A DNA stretch of 64,000 nt from Candidatus Nitrotoga sp. LAW (GTDB taxonomy: Bacteria; Pseudomonadota; Gammaproteobacteria; Burkholderiales; Gallionellaceae), in assembly GCA_003402315.1 (NCBI GenBank), contig QFXI01000021.1, positions 1 through 64,000 on the forward strand, in the 5' to 3' direction. Below, piece by piece: positions 9,598 to 19,585 of the stretch. The translations under genes were made by a program, and so were the position numbers. Positions within the stretch are counted from its first letter, which is position 1; each line of letters begins with the position of its first letter. The notes beneath the pieces are model-generated. The model saw only the letters and a list, made by a program, of their open reading frames with translations. It searched no databases and was not told the origin of the DNA.

Positions 9598-10473
9598 CTA
9601 ATCTACTGCTTCAGTAATAGGAGCTTCGGCGTACAATATTTCAAGCCGCTCTTCGTCTACTTCAAGAAGACGTAGGCAGGCAACACCTAGCTTTGTCCAT
9701 TCCTGGGTCATGCTCAAACCAAGCTTTTTCTGCACAAGATGTTCCGCGAGTTGTGATGTTGCGATGAGTCTGCGGCTCATTATGGGTAGATCTGAATGGG
9801 CAGATTCTATCTTCGCAAGTTCGTGGTGGTTGCGAATACCGAGACAGAGCTCTTCCGGTAGCCACCAGCTTTGTGCCAAGATATGTCCTATCATGGCATG
9901 ATTAGTCGGGATTTCAGTTTCCTCAACCTCTATGAAACAACGTTCGCTATCATTGTTTGCTTCAGCTAGCGCTTTACCATATTCCGCAAAGTACCCCAGC
10001 AGAACCGGAATTCCGCAGTCACGGAACAAGCCGAAGGTATAAGCATCATTGACATGCAGGTCACGTAACTTGAGCTCCTGTGCCAACCATGCGGACAAGC
10101 GCGCAATGCGTGCAGAAGCATCCCAAAAACGCTCCAAATTCCTCACATTTGGAAAGGATTTGCGCAGGATAATGCCGGCCACAGTATGACTGGATATTTT
10201 TAAGCCGAGCATCGTAAGTGCTTCGTTCGCTGAGCGTGCCCGATGGCGCATTCCAAAATAAGGCGAATTGGCTGTTTTGATCAGGCCGGCAGAGATTGCC
10301 ACATCGGCGCTAATGATATCTGCCAAACGTTTAAAGTCCGGTTCATCTTTGCCCATTTCAGCCATAAAACGATCCAGGATAGCAGGACACGGAGGGATAC
10401 CAATATCGAGAATGGCACTCTCGAACAAGCTGTCGACTGGCGCTGGGCGGGAGTTTTGTTGTGTGCCGCTCAT
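9598..10473 (-). CDS. HDOD domain signalling protein
   Basis: A 291-residue protein of the HDOD family, relatives of HD phosphohydrolases that usually lack the catalytic metal site and act as regulatory scaffolds. The domain runs from about residue 25 (LDIGIPPCPAILDRFMAEM) to about 215, with EALTMLGL and FGLFRDCGIPVLL as typical helices. The role is inferred only: HDOD proteins often link to c-di-GMP, two-component or motility signalling. ATG 10473 was chosen because GAGGAAA stands 7 bases before it; a TTG at 10497 is in frame but worse. It lies 36 bases after the FapA-like gene and on the same strand, so the two are probably co-transcribed. Confidence 0.8.
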   Translation of the reverse strand: MSGTQQNSRPAPVDSLFESAILDIGIPPCPAILDRFMAEMGKDEPDFKRLADIISADVAISAGLIKTANSPYFGMRHRARSANEALTMLGLKISSHTVAGIILRKSFPNVRNLERFWDASARIARLSAWLAQELKLRDLHVNDAYTFGLFRDCGIPVLLGYFAEYGKALAEANNDSERCFIEVEETEIPTNHAMIGHILAQSWWLPEELCLGIRNHHELAKIESAHSDLPIMSRRLIATSQLAEHLVQKKLGLSMTQEWTKLGVACLRLLEVDEERLEILYAEAPITEAVD

Positions 10474-10509
10474 TTTATTTTCCTCGTTTTGAGTCAAGAG
10501 AGCAGGTTG

Positions 10510-12402
10510 TTACTGAGCTTTGTACTGCCACTTAAGCTGTCCTTGACAACCAGAAAATATCTTTTTATTAGGTGCCCCCATATTCTGCAAGCTAACTTTT
10601 AGCTCGCTTCTGGACAGGTTTTGGAATCCGCGTAGATCTAGGTGTGTACGCAACGTTTGTACCACGGTTTCGCCTAGCACTTCTTTGATATTGCAATATA
10701 GCTTGGAGAAGCTGGTTTCTATTTGCTGAGACAGATCGATAATCGTATCAAGCAGAGACTTACGCTTGCCCATTAAGGCAAGAGAATCCTTTACTGCTGG
10801 AGGGAAGCGTGCAAATATTTTCTGCCATTCGCTATGTTGCTGCGTAGTCAGCTCGATTTTCCCTTCACGAATTTTGTCACCCAATTCAATGAATTTGGTG
10901 AGCTTTGGGTCGGCCCGCGCGGCTGCCATCTCGACGGCATTCCTCTGCAAGACTGCATCAATTTTGATTATATTTTCCTTGGCGGCGATAATTTGATTTT
11001 CAAGGGTAGAATGATCTGGCAGTAACACGGTGACGACCGTTTCCTTATCCTTACGTGCCAGCGTAGAGGAAAGATCAATCATATTGCCAACAATTGCACA
11101 ACCTTCCACCACGCCGACCTGCAATGTTTCAGCAACAATGTCGCAGTTCACTGCGCGTTTGATGGAGGCAGACTTGCCGAAAATTACGCAGGATTCTGCA
11201 TAATTGACGGTAATGTTGCCATCCCATGCCTCAATGCTGGCGTTAATAGCCCGGCCATGTATAGAAACATTGCCACCATTGCTTTTGGCATTGCCGCCGG
11301 AAAGATTGTCGTCAATACAAATATCGCCATCTGATGAATGGATAGTACCGTACACCGCAGAGCGGAAAGTCATGTGCTTGCCCTTTACGATACGACCTTC
11401 CTGTACTTCACCATGCTCGACGAAATTATCCACGTCCAACTTGATGTCACCGGTAGATTTCGTGCTGATGCCACTTCTATTTTCGATTGTGGCAGTTACC
11501 TCCACTTTTTTTGATCTCTCGTCAAATCGCAGAAAACCATCCATGTCAGCCACGATTATGTCGCCCTGGGCACCGGATTCGAGGCGAGTACCAGGGCCAG
11601 ACATTACACGCAAGTCGATATCTTTAGGCGCGCGGGGTTCGATGGTTGCGCCAGTCACACGGTAACCAGGATCGCCAAGCGCACAGGGAATCTTGCGCAG
11701 TAACGGTATGTTTTTAATCACTTGTGGAAAGTAATTTTTAGCTGCATTAAGTGATGCTTTGCCGTTGGCGTTTATTAGCGGAGAACGATCCTGGCGTAGA
11801 TCGGATTTTTCTTCTACTATTTGTGCGTCTCGGCTATCGGTTGGTTCGCGTTGATATGCGATTTCGATAAGTGTTGCCACACCACTTTGAATGACTGTAC
11901 GCACCGCATCAGCATCGATACCAAAAGTCACTCCATGGCACCACATTGCTGCGACAAATTCATCAAAATCCAATTTGGTCTGGCGTAATTCGGTCTTTTG
12001 GGTAACTTCGACAATAGTACTGATACCGCAATCTCCAGAAGTGCCAAGAACCGGAGTTTCAAATGTTACCTCAGTGAATACAGGTTCAAATAGATATTGC
12101 GCGAATCCTCTTGGAGTGATTTTTACTCTTCGATACAGGCTCTTGCGGTGAGGAGCGAAAATGGCAATTTCACTGGCAAGTCGAACTTCCGTTGGTAATC
12201 CATTTTTTGCTGTGACGGGCTTTGTGCCATACAACAAATCTAAGAAGAGCGCATAGTCCAAATCTTTGAAATAAGCGTCATTTTTAAATAGACGGTCAAC
12301 GAACAGTCGTAAGATATCCTGTGCAGGGGGCGGCGAAACCAAGATAAATACGCCATTTTCCCGGACTTGCACATAAGTTGGCAGCATAGATACTTGTGAC
12401 AT
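10510..12402 (-). CDS. FapA-like protein (DUF342)
   Basis: A 630-residue DUF342/FapA-type protein. The centre, about 240-470, is a right-handed beta-helix: repeated short strands such as GDIIVADMDGFLRF, GDIKLDVDNFVEHGEV, GDICIDDNLSGGNAKSNGGNV. The C-terminus, about 475-600, is a predicted coiled coil. FapA was named for a polar flagellar assembly role in Vibrio, but many DUF342 proteins have no tested function. The gene pairs with the HDOD protein downstream, far from the flagellar operon of this window. No clear Shine-Dalgarno precedes the ATG, so an internal start is possible, but the N-terminal 230 residues look like a normal part of the family. Confidence 0.78.
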   Translation of the reverse strand: MSQVSMLPTYVQVRENGVFILVSPPPAQDILRLFVDRLFKNDAYFKDLDYALFLDLLYGTKPVTAKNGLPTEVRLASEIAIFAPHRKSLYRRVKITPRGFAQYLFEPVFTEVTFETPVLGTSGDCGISTIVEVTQKTELRQTKLDFDEFVAAMWCHGVTFGIDADAVRTVIQSGVATLIEIAYQREPTDSRDAQIVEEKSDLRQDRSPLINANGKASLNAAKNYFPQVIKNIPLLRKIPCALGDPGYRVTGATIEPRAPKDIDLRVMSGPGTRLESGAQGDIIVADMDGFLRFDERSKKVEVTATIENRSGISTKSTGDIKLDVDNFVEHGEVQEGRIVKGKHMTFRSAVYGTIHSSDGDICIDDNLSGGNAKSNGGNVSIHGRAINASIEAWDGNITVNYAESCVIFGKSASIKRAVNCDIVAETLQVGVVEGCAIVGNMIDLSSTLARKDKETVVTVLLPDHSTLENQIIAAKENIIKIDAVLQRNAVEMAAARADPKLTKFIELGDKIREGKIELTTQQHSEWQKIFARFPPAVKDSLALMGKRKSLLDTIIDLSQQIETSFSKLYCNIKEVLGETVVQTLRTHLDLRGFQNLSRSELKVSLQNMGAPNKKIFSGCQGQLKWQYKAQ

Positions 12403-13304
12403 CTAGTTATATTCAAGAGATTTAATGACCGCAATGGTGATTGCGGGGCTGTTCAATGCTGCTAAAGCAGTTGGGGCTGATTTACTTCTAATGGCACCTT
12501 GTTGCCGATCATGACTGCCCGCATCTTGCTGGACATTTTACACCATGCTTGGCAGTTAATGGCACGCTGCTGCCCATCGCCCAGCAATACTAACCGACAG
12601 AAAGCCCGACATTCATAACGCAGCCACCATTTATATGGTGGCCGCCGCCAGCGCAATCTTTTTTTGCTGCCGTTTACTGCCTTGAGTGTTGCTTGAGCTT
12701 TGAAAGAATTTGCGCTAAGTATTTTATTTTAGTGCTGTTGAGGCTGATGGAGTACGGCCAATGTGTGTAGCGCGCTTACGCACTTCAAAAGCGCTAAAAC
12801 CTAAAAACACAACTGGACAGATCTCGTTAATGTGGCGGTGATAACTTCAAACAGGGCTGTAATACGGTGGTCAGCGTCGGTGATAGTCTAGCTGGTTATC
12901 GCCTGAAAGTTTTTATTCATTCTGCAATTATGTGTTCTGAGGTATGCATTGGGGTCTACCATCGAATTTGCAGATGACGCCCGTCAGATGAAAGCGTAGC
13001 ATATCTCACTGACGGGGGTGTGGCTCCTGGGGTCAGCGAACTTGGTAACGGGTCTCGCTTGAGTCTGAAATGCCGCCCCTGTCAGTTCAACATTACAACA
13101 TTTTCTTTCCAATAAGGAGGGCTAGTTATTTGCAAAGTGTAGCAGAGTTTGTTGGAATATTAGATTTGACTCCATGTACTCGTGCGATCTACCAGCAGTT
13201 AGTCAACTCAAATTCTGCCGAAGTTATTTAAACCAAACAGCCTTCACATAACTCGAGGGGATTCACCAGTATCTGACAAATGCCGGATACGCTTAGTTAA
13301 AGTT
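12403..13304. other. 0.9 kb region without recognised gene
   Basis: The longest gene-free stretch of the window. A perfect 8-bp hairpin GCCACCAT/ATGGTGGC (12623-12630 and 12635-12642, loop TTAT) is followed 16 bases later by seven T (12659-12665). CCCGTCAG (12980-12987) pairs with CTGACGGG (13009-13016). Two related segments at about 12490 and 12557 both read AATGGCAC...TGCC-ATC, a weak direct repeat. Short open frames here (up to 64 codons) lack ribosome sites and do not resemble proteins I know. It may be decayed mobile DNA or hold small RNAs; I cannot decide. Confidence 0.4.
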
Positions 13305-13643
13305 TTAGTCGGTTTGCTGGATTTTAATGTTGTTATGAACTTCAACTACTCCTTTGGTGTTCTGCGCAATTGATACAGCCGTATCCACTTCCGTCTGGCT
13401 ATGGGCTGTACCACTTAACCACACAACGCCATTTTTATCGGTATCAACTTTGATATCTTTCAAACTACCCAAATGTATTTTAGCGGCCAGCTTGGTTTTT
13501 ATTTTTGTGGTTATAACTGAGTTTTTGACGAATGCTACGGGGCCGGAGTGATTTGTGTCCTTGTCTGAATCGGTAGAATAAGCAACGATGGGGGAAAGCA
13601 TAAGGCCGATTGCAAGGCAAGTTATAGCAAGTGTTCTTTTCAT
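13305..13643 (-). CDS. Periplasmic BON domain protein (OsmY-like)
   Basis: A 112-residue protein with a signal peptide (MKRTLAITCLAIGLMLSPIVAYS) and one BON domain from about residue 38: VITTKIKTKLAAK, the central DTDKNGVVWLSGTAHSQTEVDTAVSIA with the conserved glycine, and GVVEVHNNIKI. BON domains bind phospholipid or envelope components; the single- and double-BON OsmY group is induced by osmotic and stationary stress. The gene is the last member of a minus-strand run of stress genes but is about 170 bases from the Hsp20 gene upstream, so it may have its own promoter. Confidence 0.85.
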   Translation of the reverse strand: MKRTLAITCLAIGLMLSPIVAYSTDSDKDTNHSGPVAFVKNSVITTKIKTKLAAKIHLGSLKDIKVDTDKNGVVWLSGTAHSQTEVDTAVSIAQNTKGVVEVHNNIKIQQTD

Positions 13644-13813
13644 GATTCAAGACCTTTCATTAAATTAAATAGCAGTAAACTTCGGTAAAACCATTGGTTT
13701 AACATTGAAAATAAGATGAAGTTTTGTTGAAAAATTTTTCAGAGGGCCGTGCATAGCTTGACCGTTTTCAAGTTTTTTAACTATTGTGCATGGTGCATGA
13801 ACTTACATATGCA

Positions 13814-14323
13814 TCACGTTAATGGAATGGTTTTAATTTTTTTCTCCCCTACCTTGGGCAGGCGCACGGTCATTACCCCATTTTTATAGCTTGCTTCAGC
13901 CTTTTCCGTATCCACATTGTGCGGCAAGGGGATGGAGCGCTGGAAAGCGCCGTAGGCACGTTCCATGATGTGGTAAATACTTTCATTTCTTTCGCGCGCA
14001 AAGTGTTTTTCCCCTGAAAGATAGAGCACGTTGTTTTCGATCGTGATGCGGCAGTCTTCTTTTTCCATCCCCGGAACCTCTATGTGCACCAGTATTTCTT
14101 GGTCCGTTTCTTCAACCTCTCCGGCTAACAGGCTCCAGCGCGGCAAGGTCAAAGGAGTGGAGCCGTTTTTTTGCTCTTCATCTTTGCTTTTAACAAAATG
14201 GGTTAGCGCCTCGTTACCGCGACTGACTAATTCGCGCCAGCCTTCTGCAAGATTTTCCCAAGTACGGCCAAGCTCATGTCCGATATTCCTTCCGGCCTGT
14301 TTTAATGAATCCAGCATGCTCAC
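13814..14323 (-). CDS. Small heat shock protein, Hsp20 family (first copy)
   Basis: A 169-residue ATP-independent holdase. The alpha-crystallin domain covers about 70-169: ILVHIEVPGMEKEDCRITIENNVLYLSGEKH, then AYGAFQRSIPLPHNVDTEKAEASYKNGVMTVRLPK. The N-terminal 60 residues (SLKQAGRNIGHELGRTWENLAEGWREL) are a charged helix, unlike the short N-terminus of the other Hsp20 in this window, so the two are not recent duplicates. It does not end in the common IxI motif; it ends in IKTIPLT. It lies in the stress island between the BON protein and the ribosome hibernation factor, and should hold unfolding proteins until GroEL or DnaK can act. Confidence 0.88.
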   Translation of the reverse strand: MSMLDSLKQAGRNIGHELGRTWENLAEGWRELVSRGNEALTHFVKSKDEEQKNGSTPLTLPRWSLLAGEVEETDQEILVHIEVPGMEKEDCRITIENNVLYLSGEKHFARERNESIYHIMERAYGAFQRSIPLPHNVDTEKAEASYKNGVMTVRLPKVGEKKIKTIPLT

Positions 14324-14466
14324 ACTCCTTTTCTATTTTTAAATGAGTACTTGCTGAATTGGTACTGGTTAAGTCGGCACTTGTTGCATCATGACAAAAA
14401 AATTTTTGGTCATACAGATCGGTACATCAATTTTTATTTCTCAATTCCATCGAATCTAGCATTCAT

Positions 14467-14835
14467 TCACTCTGGAATTGAACTGTCATATTCTGCCGTG
14501 CGCTTTGGTTCGTGGGTTTTGACATCCCCGCGAATTTTACGCGCGTAATCTTCAAGTTGGCGTTTGGCGGCATTAAAGGCATCGCGCAAAGCGACATAAA
14601 CGTCTTCGTGATGATCGCGGTTAACCACAATTTCATTGCCGGGTACGCCAATTTCGATGTGTACATTGAACTGCTTGCCCTGATGGTGATGTTTGTGTGG
14701 TGCTTCGACCACAACACGGCAGGACATAATATGTTTGCAGAATTCTTCGAGTTTCTGTGCCTTGTCACGAATTCGTGTTTCCAGCGCATCCGAGTGTTCG
14801 ATGTTGCGAACAGTTATTTGTAATGGTGTCTGCAT
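14467..14835 (-). CDS. Ribosome hibernation factor, HPF/RaiA family
   Basis: A 122-residue short-form hibernation factor (old name sigma-54 modulation protein). The beta-alpha-beta-beta-beta-alpha fold is seen in MQTPLQITVRNIEHSDALETRI, CRVVVEAPHKHHHQGKQF, VHIEIGVPGNEIVVNRDHHEDVYVALRDAF and the C-terminal helix KRQLEDYARKIRG. Such proteins bind the decoding site of the 30S subunit and keep ribosomes inactive during starvation or low energy. ATG 14835 was chosen because GGGGAAAA lies just upstream; the frame is open 9 codons further. The histidine cluster (HKHHH) is a little unusual but occurs in the group found in stress islands. The CBS gene ends 33 bases upstream, so co-transcription is likely. 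Confidence 0.85.
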   Translation of the reverse strand: MQTPLQITVRNIEHSDALETRIRDKAQKLEEFCKHIMSCRVVVEAPHKHHHQGKQFNVHIEIGVPGNEIVVNRDHHEDVYVALRDAFNAAKRQLEDYARKIRGDVKTHEPKRTAEYDSSIPE

Positions 14836-14868
14836 AATTTTCCCCATCAAAATTAAATACAAGTCTGA

Positions 14869-15318
14869 CTAACGACGACTTCTTGATTCCTTTTGTTGCT
14901 CATTTCTCACCAGCTTGGCAATCTCGTGGAATTCTTCCGATAGCAATTCCAAGAGATCGTCCAATGTAAGAATTCCGACCAGTCCGCCACTTTCATCGAC
15001 TATCGGTAAGCGCCGCACCGCTTTCTGGCGCATATATTGAATGGCTTCAAATACGCCCGTGCTTTCTTTCACCGTAACTAGCTCCCGCGACATAATGTCG
15101 CCCACTGTAATAGTCGCGCCATCGAGTTCCGGGGCCATAATTTCCATTATCAAATCACGGTCGGTAACGATTCCTACCGGAACCTGAACGCCGTTGTGAT
15201 CATCAACGACCAGCACATTGCCAACATGATGTTGGCGCATGAGTCTGGAAGCTTCCAATGCTGTGTCATTGCGCCATGCAACAACAACTTCGCGATTACA
15301 AATTTCACCGATAGGCAT
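14869..15318 (-). CDS. CBS-pair protein
   Basis: A 149-residue protein with two CBS motifs that fold together as one Bateman module. CBS1 spans about 5-66 (NDTALEASRLMRQHHVGNVLVV, PVGIVTDRDLIMEIM) and CBS2 about 72-130 (ELVTVKESTGVFEAIQYMRQKAVRRLPIVDESGGLVGILTLDDLL). The (S/T)xxD adenine nucleotide-binding residues are visible in TDRD and TLDD. CBS modules sense AMP, ATP or related ligands; this free-standing type has no output domain, so it acts by binding partners or ligands. It precedes the hibernation factor gene and follows a truncated homologue that matches its first half closely. Confidence 0.87.
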   Translation of the reverse strand: MPIGEICNREVVVAWRNDTALEASRLMRQHHVGNVLVVDDHNGVQVPVGIVTDRDLIMEIMAPELDGATITVGDIMSRELVTVKESTGVFEAIQYMRQKAVRRLPIVDESGGLVGILTLDDLLELLSEEFHEIAKLVRNEQQKESRSRR

Positions 15319-15425
15319 GACGTTCTCCGTGGTTTATTAATTTTGGGGGACGGGTATTTTCTTTCGGATAAACGTGATTAATTTGATGGTGGCCGGTATC
15401 ATCGTTGGCAATCGTCGGGTCGGCC

Positions 15426-15671
15426 TTAAACCATGTGCAGGTCGATAATATCGCCCACCGTGATAACCATATAATCAAGTTCCGGTGCCATAATCTCCAC
15501 CACGAGATCGTGGTCGGTGATGACCCCCACCGCGATCATTTTCCCGTCGCGATTTTCGATGACCTGCACATCCCTGACCTGATGCCGACGCATAAGTTTG
15601 GCCGCTTCCAGCACAGTGTTGTCGCGCTGCAATATGACGGCTTCGCGGTTGCAACTATCTTCAATAGGCAT
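15426..15671 (-). CDS. Half-size single-CBS protein, truncated paralogue
   Basis: An 81-residue protein matching the first half of the neighbouring CBS protein along its full length: MPI-E-CNRE, then DNTVLEAAKLMRRHQVRDVQV, AVGVITDHDLVVEIMAPELD and ITVGDI. It ends at GDIIDLHMV where the neighbour continues into its second CBS motif. The 107 bases after the stop do not encode a second CBS in another frame, so this is a true loss or recombination end, not one frameshift. ATG 15671 has AGGGAGGA five bases upstream, so it is still well set for translation. A lone CBS motif would need to dimerise with itself or with the neighbour to form a ligand cleft. It may be an active half-module or a decaying copy. 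Confidence 0.7.
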   Translation of the reverse strand: MPIEDSCNREAVILQRDNTVLEAAKLMRRHQVRDVQVIENRDGKMIAVGVITDHDLVVEIMAPELDYMVITVGDIIDLHMV

Positions 15672-15732
15672 GACATCCTCCCTGTTTACATACATATCGG
15701 AGCCAACTTGCGCCATGTACGGGGCACCCGGG

Positions 15733-16236
15733 TTAATGCGTCCAAGTTACACGCAACAGATTTTGTTCAGGGTTGTAGTGGAAATCCAGTTCGCCCTGGT
15801 AGGCGTGATGTAACGCTTCACCGATACCCCTAGCCAGATGGATGTCGGTGGTGGTTACCAATGTCGCCCCCTCTTTTTCTTCTTCGGCCATGATGCGCTG
15901 AAGCGGATGTTCCTTTCGTTCGAGTTGTTCATGGTTATGCACCAGATGCATGATTTCGTCGCGATGGGCGAGGAAAAATTCGCCCTTCATAGTCAAAAAG
16001 CCGGCAGGATAATGGTCGTGGATACGATGGCAGGCCGGGCATTGCAGGCTATGCGCATTGGCCGGTGTTTGTAGCCATTGCCAGCGTCCTTCATGAAATA
16101 CCGCGCCACATTGCGAACAGACGGATGGCTCCTGTGGTTTTTCCTTGGATTTGTAGGAATCATGCACACGCTCTTTAAAAAGACCGTCGTGCCGGGAAAT
16201 GGGGCGGAAATTTGGAGGAGTGTTTTGGGTTCCCAT
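15733..16236 (-). CDS. Zinc-ribbon protein resembling BCAM0308 family
   Basis: A 167-residue cytoplasmic protein. Two cysteine pairs, CSQCG (about 40-44) and CPACH (about 66-70), form a likely zinc ribbon with W-rich spacing (GRWQWLQTP). The C-terminal half is an alpha/beta region (ATLVTTTDIHLARGIGEALHHAYQGELDFHYN...LLRVTW). From memory this matches the BCAM0308 family, named from a gene of the low-oxygen-activated locus of Burkholderia cenocepacia; its function is not known to me. The zinc ribbon resembles those of ribosome-binding export factors, but that is only a hint. It sits between GroEL and the CBS genes, as expected for a member of a low-oxygen or dormancy island. Confidence 0.65.
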   Translation of the reverse strand: MGTQNTPPNFRPISRHDGLFKERVHDSYKSKEKPQEPSVCSQCGAVFHEGRWQWLQTPANAHSLQCPACHRIHDHYPAGFLTMKGEFFLAHRDEIMHLVHNHEQLERKEHPLQRIMAEEEKEGATLVTTTDIHLARGIGEALHHAYQGELDFHYNPEQNLLRVTWTH

Positions 16237-16292
16237 GGTTAGTCATATCCTTTGCTAACGGTTAACAGAATTTGCGGGCCATTTGGCTTGCG

Positions 16293-18174
<1,882 letters not shown>

Positions 18175-18624
18175 TTATTTAATTTCGAGCTGCTTGGCAG
18201 TTTTTCCATTTTTCTTCGGCAACGTCAGTTCCAGTACGCCATTTTCAAATTTTGCCTGCGATTTGCTTTCGTCCACATCGCTGCCCAGCGTAAAGCTTCG
18301 ATAACTCGATCCTTGATAAAGCTCGCGACAAATAACCCGTTCTTTTTCTTTCTCTTCTTTTTCCTGCTTGGTTTCGGCACTGATGGTGACGCGATTCCCG
18401 TCAACTTGTACTTTGACATCTTCTTTTTTCATTCCGGGTATTTCCGCGCGCACGGTGTAGGACGTGTCATTTTCTGTTAGATCAATTTTGATCATGGACG
18501 ATATATCCGTGTCCACGGAAAGCGGACGAGCCCAGAAATCTTTAAGCCATTCATCAACATTTGTGAATGGGTCGATGCGAGCAATACTGCTAAATAATGG
18601 GGAACGTGGAATGATATTGAACAT
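18175..18624 (-). CDS. Small heat shock protein, Hsp20 family (second copy)
   Basis: A 149-residue class A-like Hsp20. It begins MFNIIPRSPLFSSI and has DPFTNVDEWLKDFWARPL, both typical of stress-island Hsp20 proteins in betaproteobacteria. The alpha-crystallin domain runs about 45-145 (IKIDLTENDTSYTVRAEIPGMKKEDVKVQVDGNRVTISAE, GSSYRSFTLGSDVDESKSQAKFENGVLELTLPK). The region ETKQEKEEKEKERV is highly charged. ATG 18624 was chosen because GGAGAAATAAC precedes it; the frame stays open for 52 more codons with no family likeness. It is upstream of groEL on the same strand with a 259-base gap, so the genes act together but may be transcribed apart. Confidence 0.9.
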   Translation of the reverse strand: MFNIIPRSPLFSSIARIDPFTNVDEWLKDFWARPLSVDTDISSMIKIDLTENDTSYTVRAEIPGMKKEDVKVQVDGNRVTISAETKQEKEEKEKERVICRELYQGSSYRSFTLGSDVDESKSQAKFENGVLELTLPKKNGKTAKQLEIK

Positions 18625-18867
18625 GTTATTTCTCCGATTAGAGTGAGTTAAATTGTCCGCAGTTACAGCAGTTACATTGCATTGTTGACGGACATGTTTG
18701 TTTTGCCGGTTAAAGTAATTTGGATAAATCCAACCGCCGGGAATTAAACAACCCGCCAATATGTTGCATGGTAAAAACAATATTCAGGTTGGTCGGTGCG
18801 GTACCGCACATAACTTGATATTTTTGTATGCTTTGCAATGGAAGGTGTACGGTATTTATGCACGTTG

Positions 18868-19143
18868 TTACCCGGTAATTTTGACTGGATTGAATTCTGC
18901 TTCGAATGGAAAAATCATGGCCCTTAGATAAGGGCGATTTTGATTTTTTATGATGCAGATAAAAAATTTAACGTCGAAAGTCTGACCGCTTGGACTCAAT
19001 AATTGAAATCGGTGGCCTATATGGGAAAGAAAACGCAGCCGGGAATTAATCCGGTCATCATGCATTAATTTGATTGAGGCAAGTCCGGGTATCAGTTTTG
19101 AAATGTGTCCGCAGGCCGGCGTATCCTGATGATAGCCGAACAA
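18868..19143 (-). CDS. Unrecognised small ORF
   Basis: An open frame of up to 91 codons from TTG 19143, or 65 codons from ATG 19065 (MHDDRINSRLRFLSHIGH). I do not recognise the protein and see no Shine-Dalgarno before either start. The sequence LSPSGQTFDVKFFICIIKN has an alternating strand pattern that looks protein-like. It lies between two REP-like hairpins and the hsp20 gene. It could be a remnant gene or chance. Confidence 0.22.
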   Translation of the reverse strand: MFGYHQDTPACGHISKLIPGLASIKLMHDDRINSRLRFLSHIGHRFQLLSPSGQTFDVKFFICIIKNQNRPYLRAMIFPFEAEFNPVKITG

Positions 19144-19170
19144 ATATCCAGTTGAATCTCTACGGGTTCA

Positions 19171-19256
19171 ATTCCCCGCTCCTTGGAGCGAAGGCTGGTT
19201 GAAAGCCAGCGGATTGAAAAGCATAGTTAATACCTCGTAGCTTGCTGCGGGGTGCT
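19171..19256. repeat. Two REP-like extragenic hairpins
   Basis: First hairpin: CGCTC (19177-19181), loop CTTG, GAGCG (19186-19190), inside ATTCCCCGCTCCTTGGAGCG. Second: ACCTCGTAG (19232-19240) pairs with CTGCGGGGT (19245-19253) around CTTG, with two G-T pairs. Both follow the pattern AT(T/A)CC(C/T)CG-NNNC-TTG-GNNNCG, so they look like two copies of one repetitive extragenic palindrome. The second begins four bases after the stop of the small ORF on the minus strand, where it may stabilise or end that transcript. Confidence 0.5.
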
Positions 19257-19391
19257 TTATTCGGCGGAAATATCACAACCGCAGATGTTGCCTTGCTCAT
19301 TCAGCGTCAGTTCCATCTTGTTTTCAAGCGCGCGCGGGGGTGTTATTAATTGTCCGGGGAAATCGGGTGTTATAAGTACGGGTTCCATCAT
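19257..19391 (-). CDS. 44-residue ORF coupled to DUF2934 gene
   Basis: This very small ORF starts MMEPVLITPDFPGQL and ends NICGCDISAE. Its ATG overlaps the stop of the DUF2934 gene in the arrangement ATGA, with GAGGAGGA just upstream inside the end of that gene, so translation by coupling is plausible. It has a CGC cysteine pair near its C-terminus, as in small redox or metal-binding peptides. I know no family for it. The stop is followed at once by a REP-like hairpin. Confidence 0.45.
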   Translation of the reverse strand: MMEPVLITPDFPGQLITPPRALENKMELTLNEQGNICGCDISAE

Positions 19392-19585
19392 TCCTCCTCG
19401 GCTTCGGCAGCCAGCCAGTCGTCCAATTCATAGCCGGGTAAAAATCCGCGAGCTTCCGCTTTGTAATAGGCAGATTCGGCAATACGTGATATCCGGTTTT
19501 TATCGCAGGGCAGAGGATCATGGTCAGCAGGAAAAATGTCGGTTGGTTTTTTTGCGGCCTTGCTGTTTGCTCTCACGGAACTCAT
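19388..19585 (-). CDS. DUF2934 protein
   Basis: A 65-residue protein with the DUF2934 signature in RISRIAESAYYKAEARG followed by FLPGYELDDWLAAEAEEE. Members are small, acidic at the end, often near stress and DNA-protection genes in proteobacteria; their function is unknown. ATG 19585 has AAGGAGG four bases upstream; an earlier ATG at 19630 would add a poorly conserved leader. Its stop overlaps the start of a 44-codon ORF. It is the most upstream member of the minus-strand stress island. Confidence 0.8.
   Translation of the reverse strand: MSSVRANSKAAKKPTDIFPADHDPLPCDKNRISRIAESAYYKAEARGFLPGYELDDWLAAEAEEE

Noticed and set aside
12462-12656. 64-codon minus-strand ORF rich in Trp, Arg and Cys
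   Set aside because: No ribosome site, unusual composition and no likeness to a known protein; treated as chance.
19164-19180. GGGTTCAATTCCCC resembles a tRNA T-arm
   Set aside because: No acceptor, anticodon or D arm surrounds it; it is part of a REP-like hairpin region.
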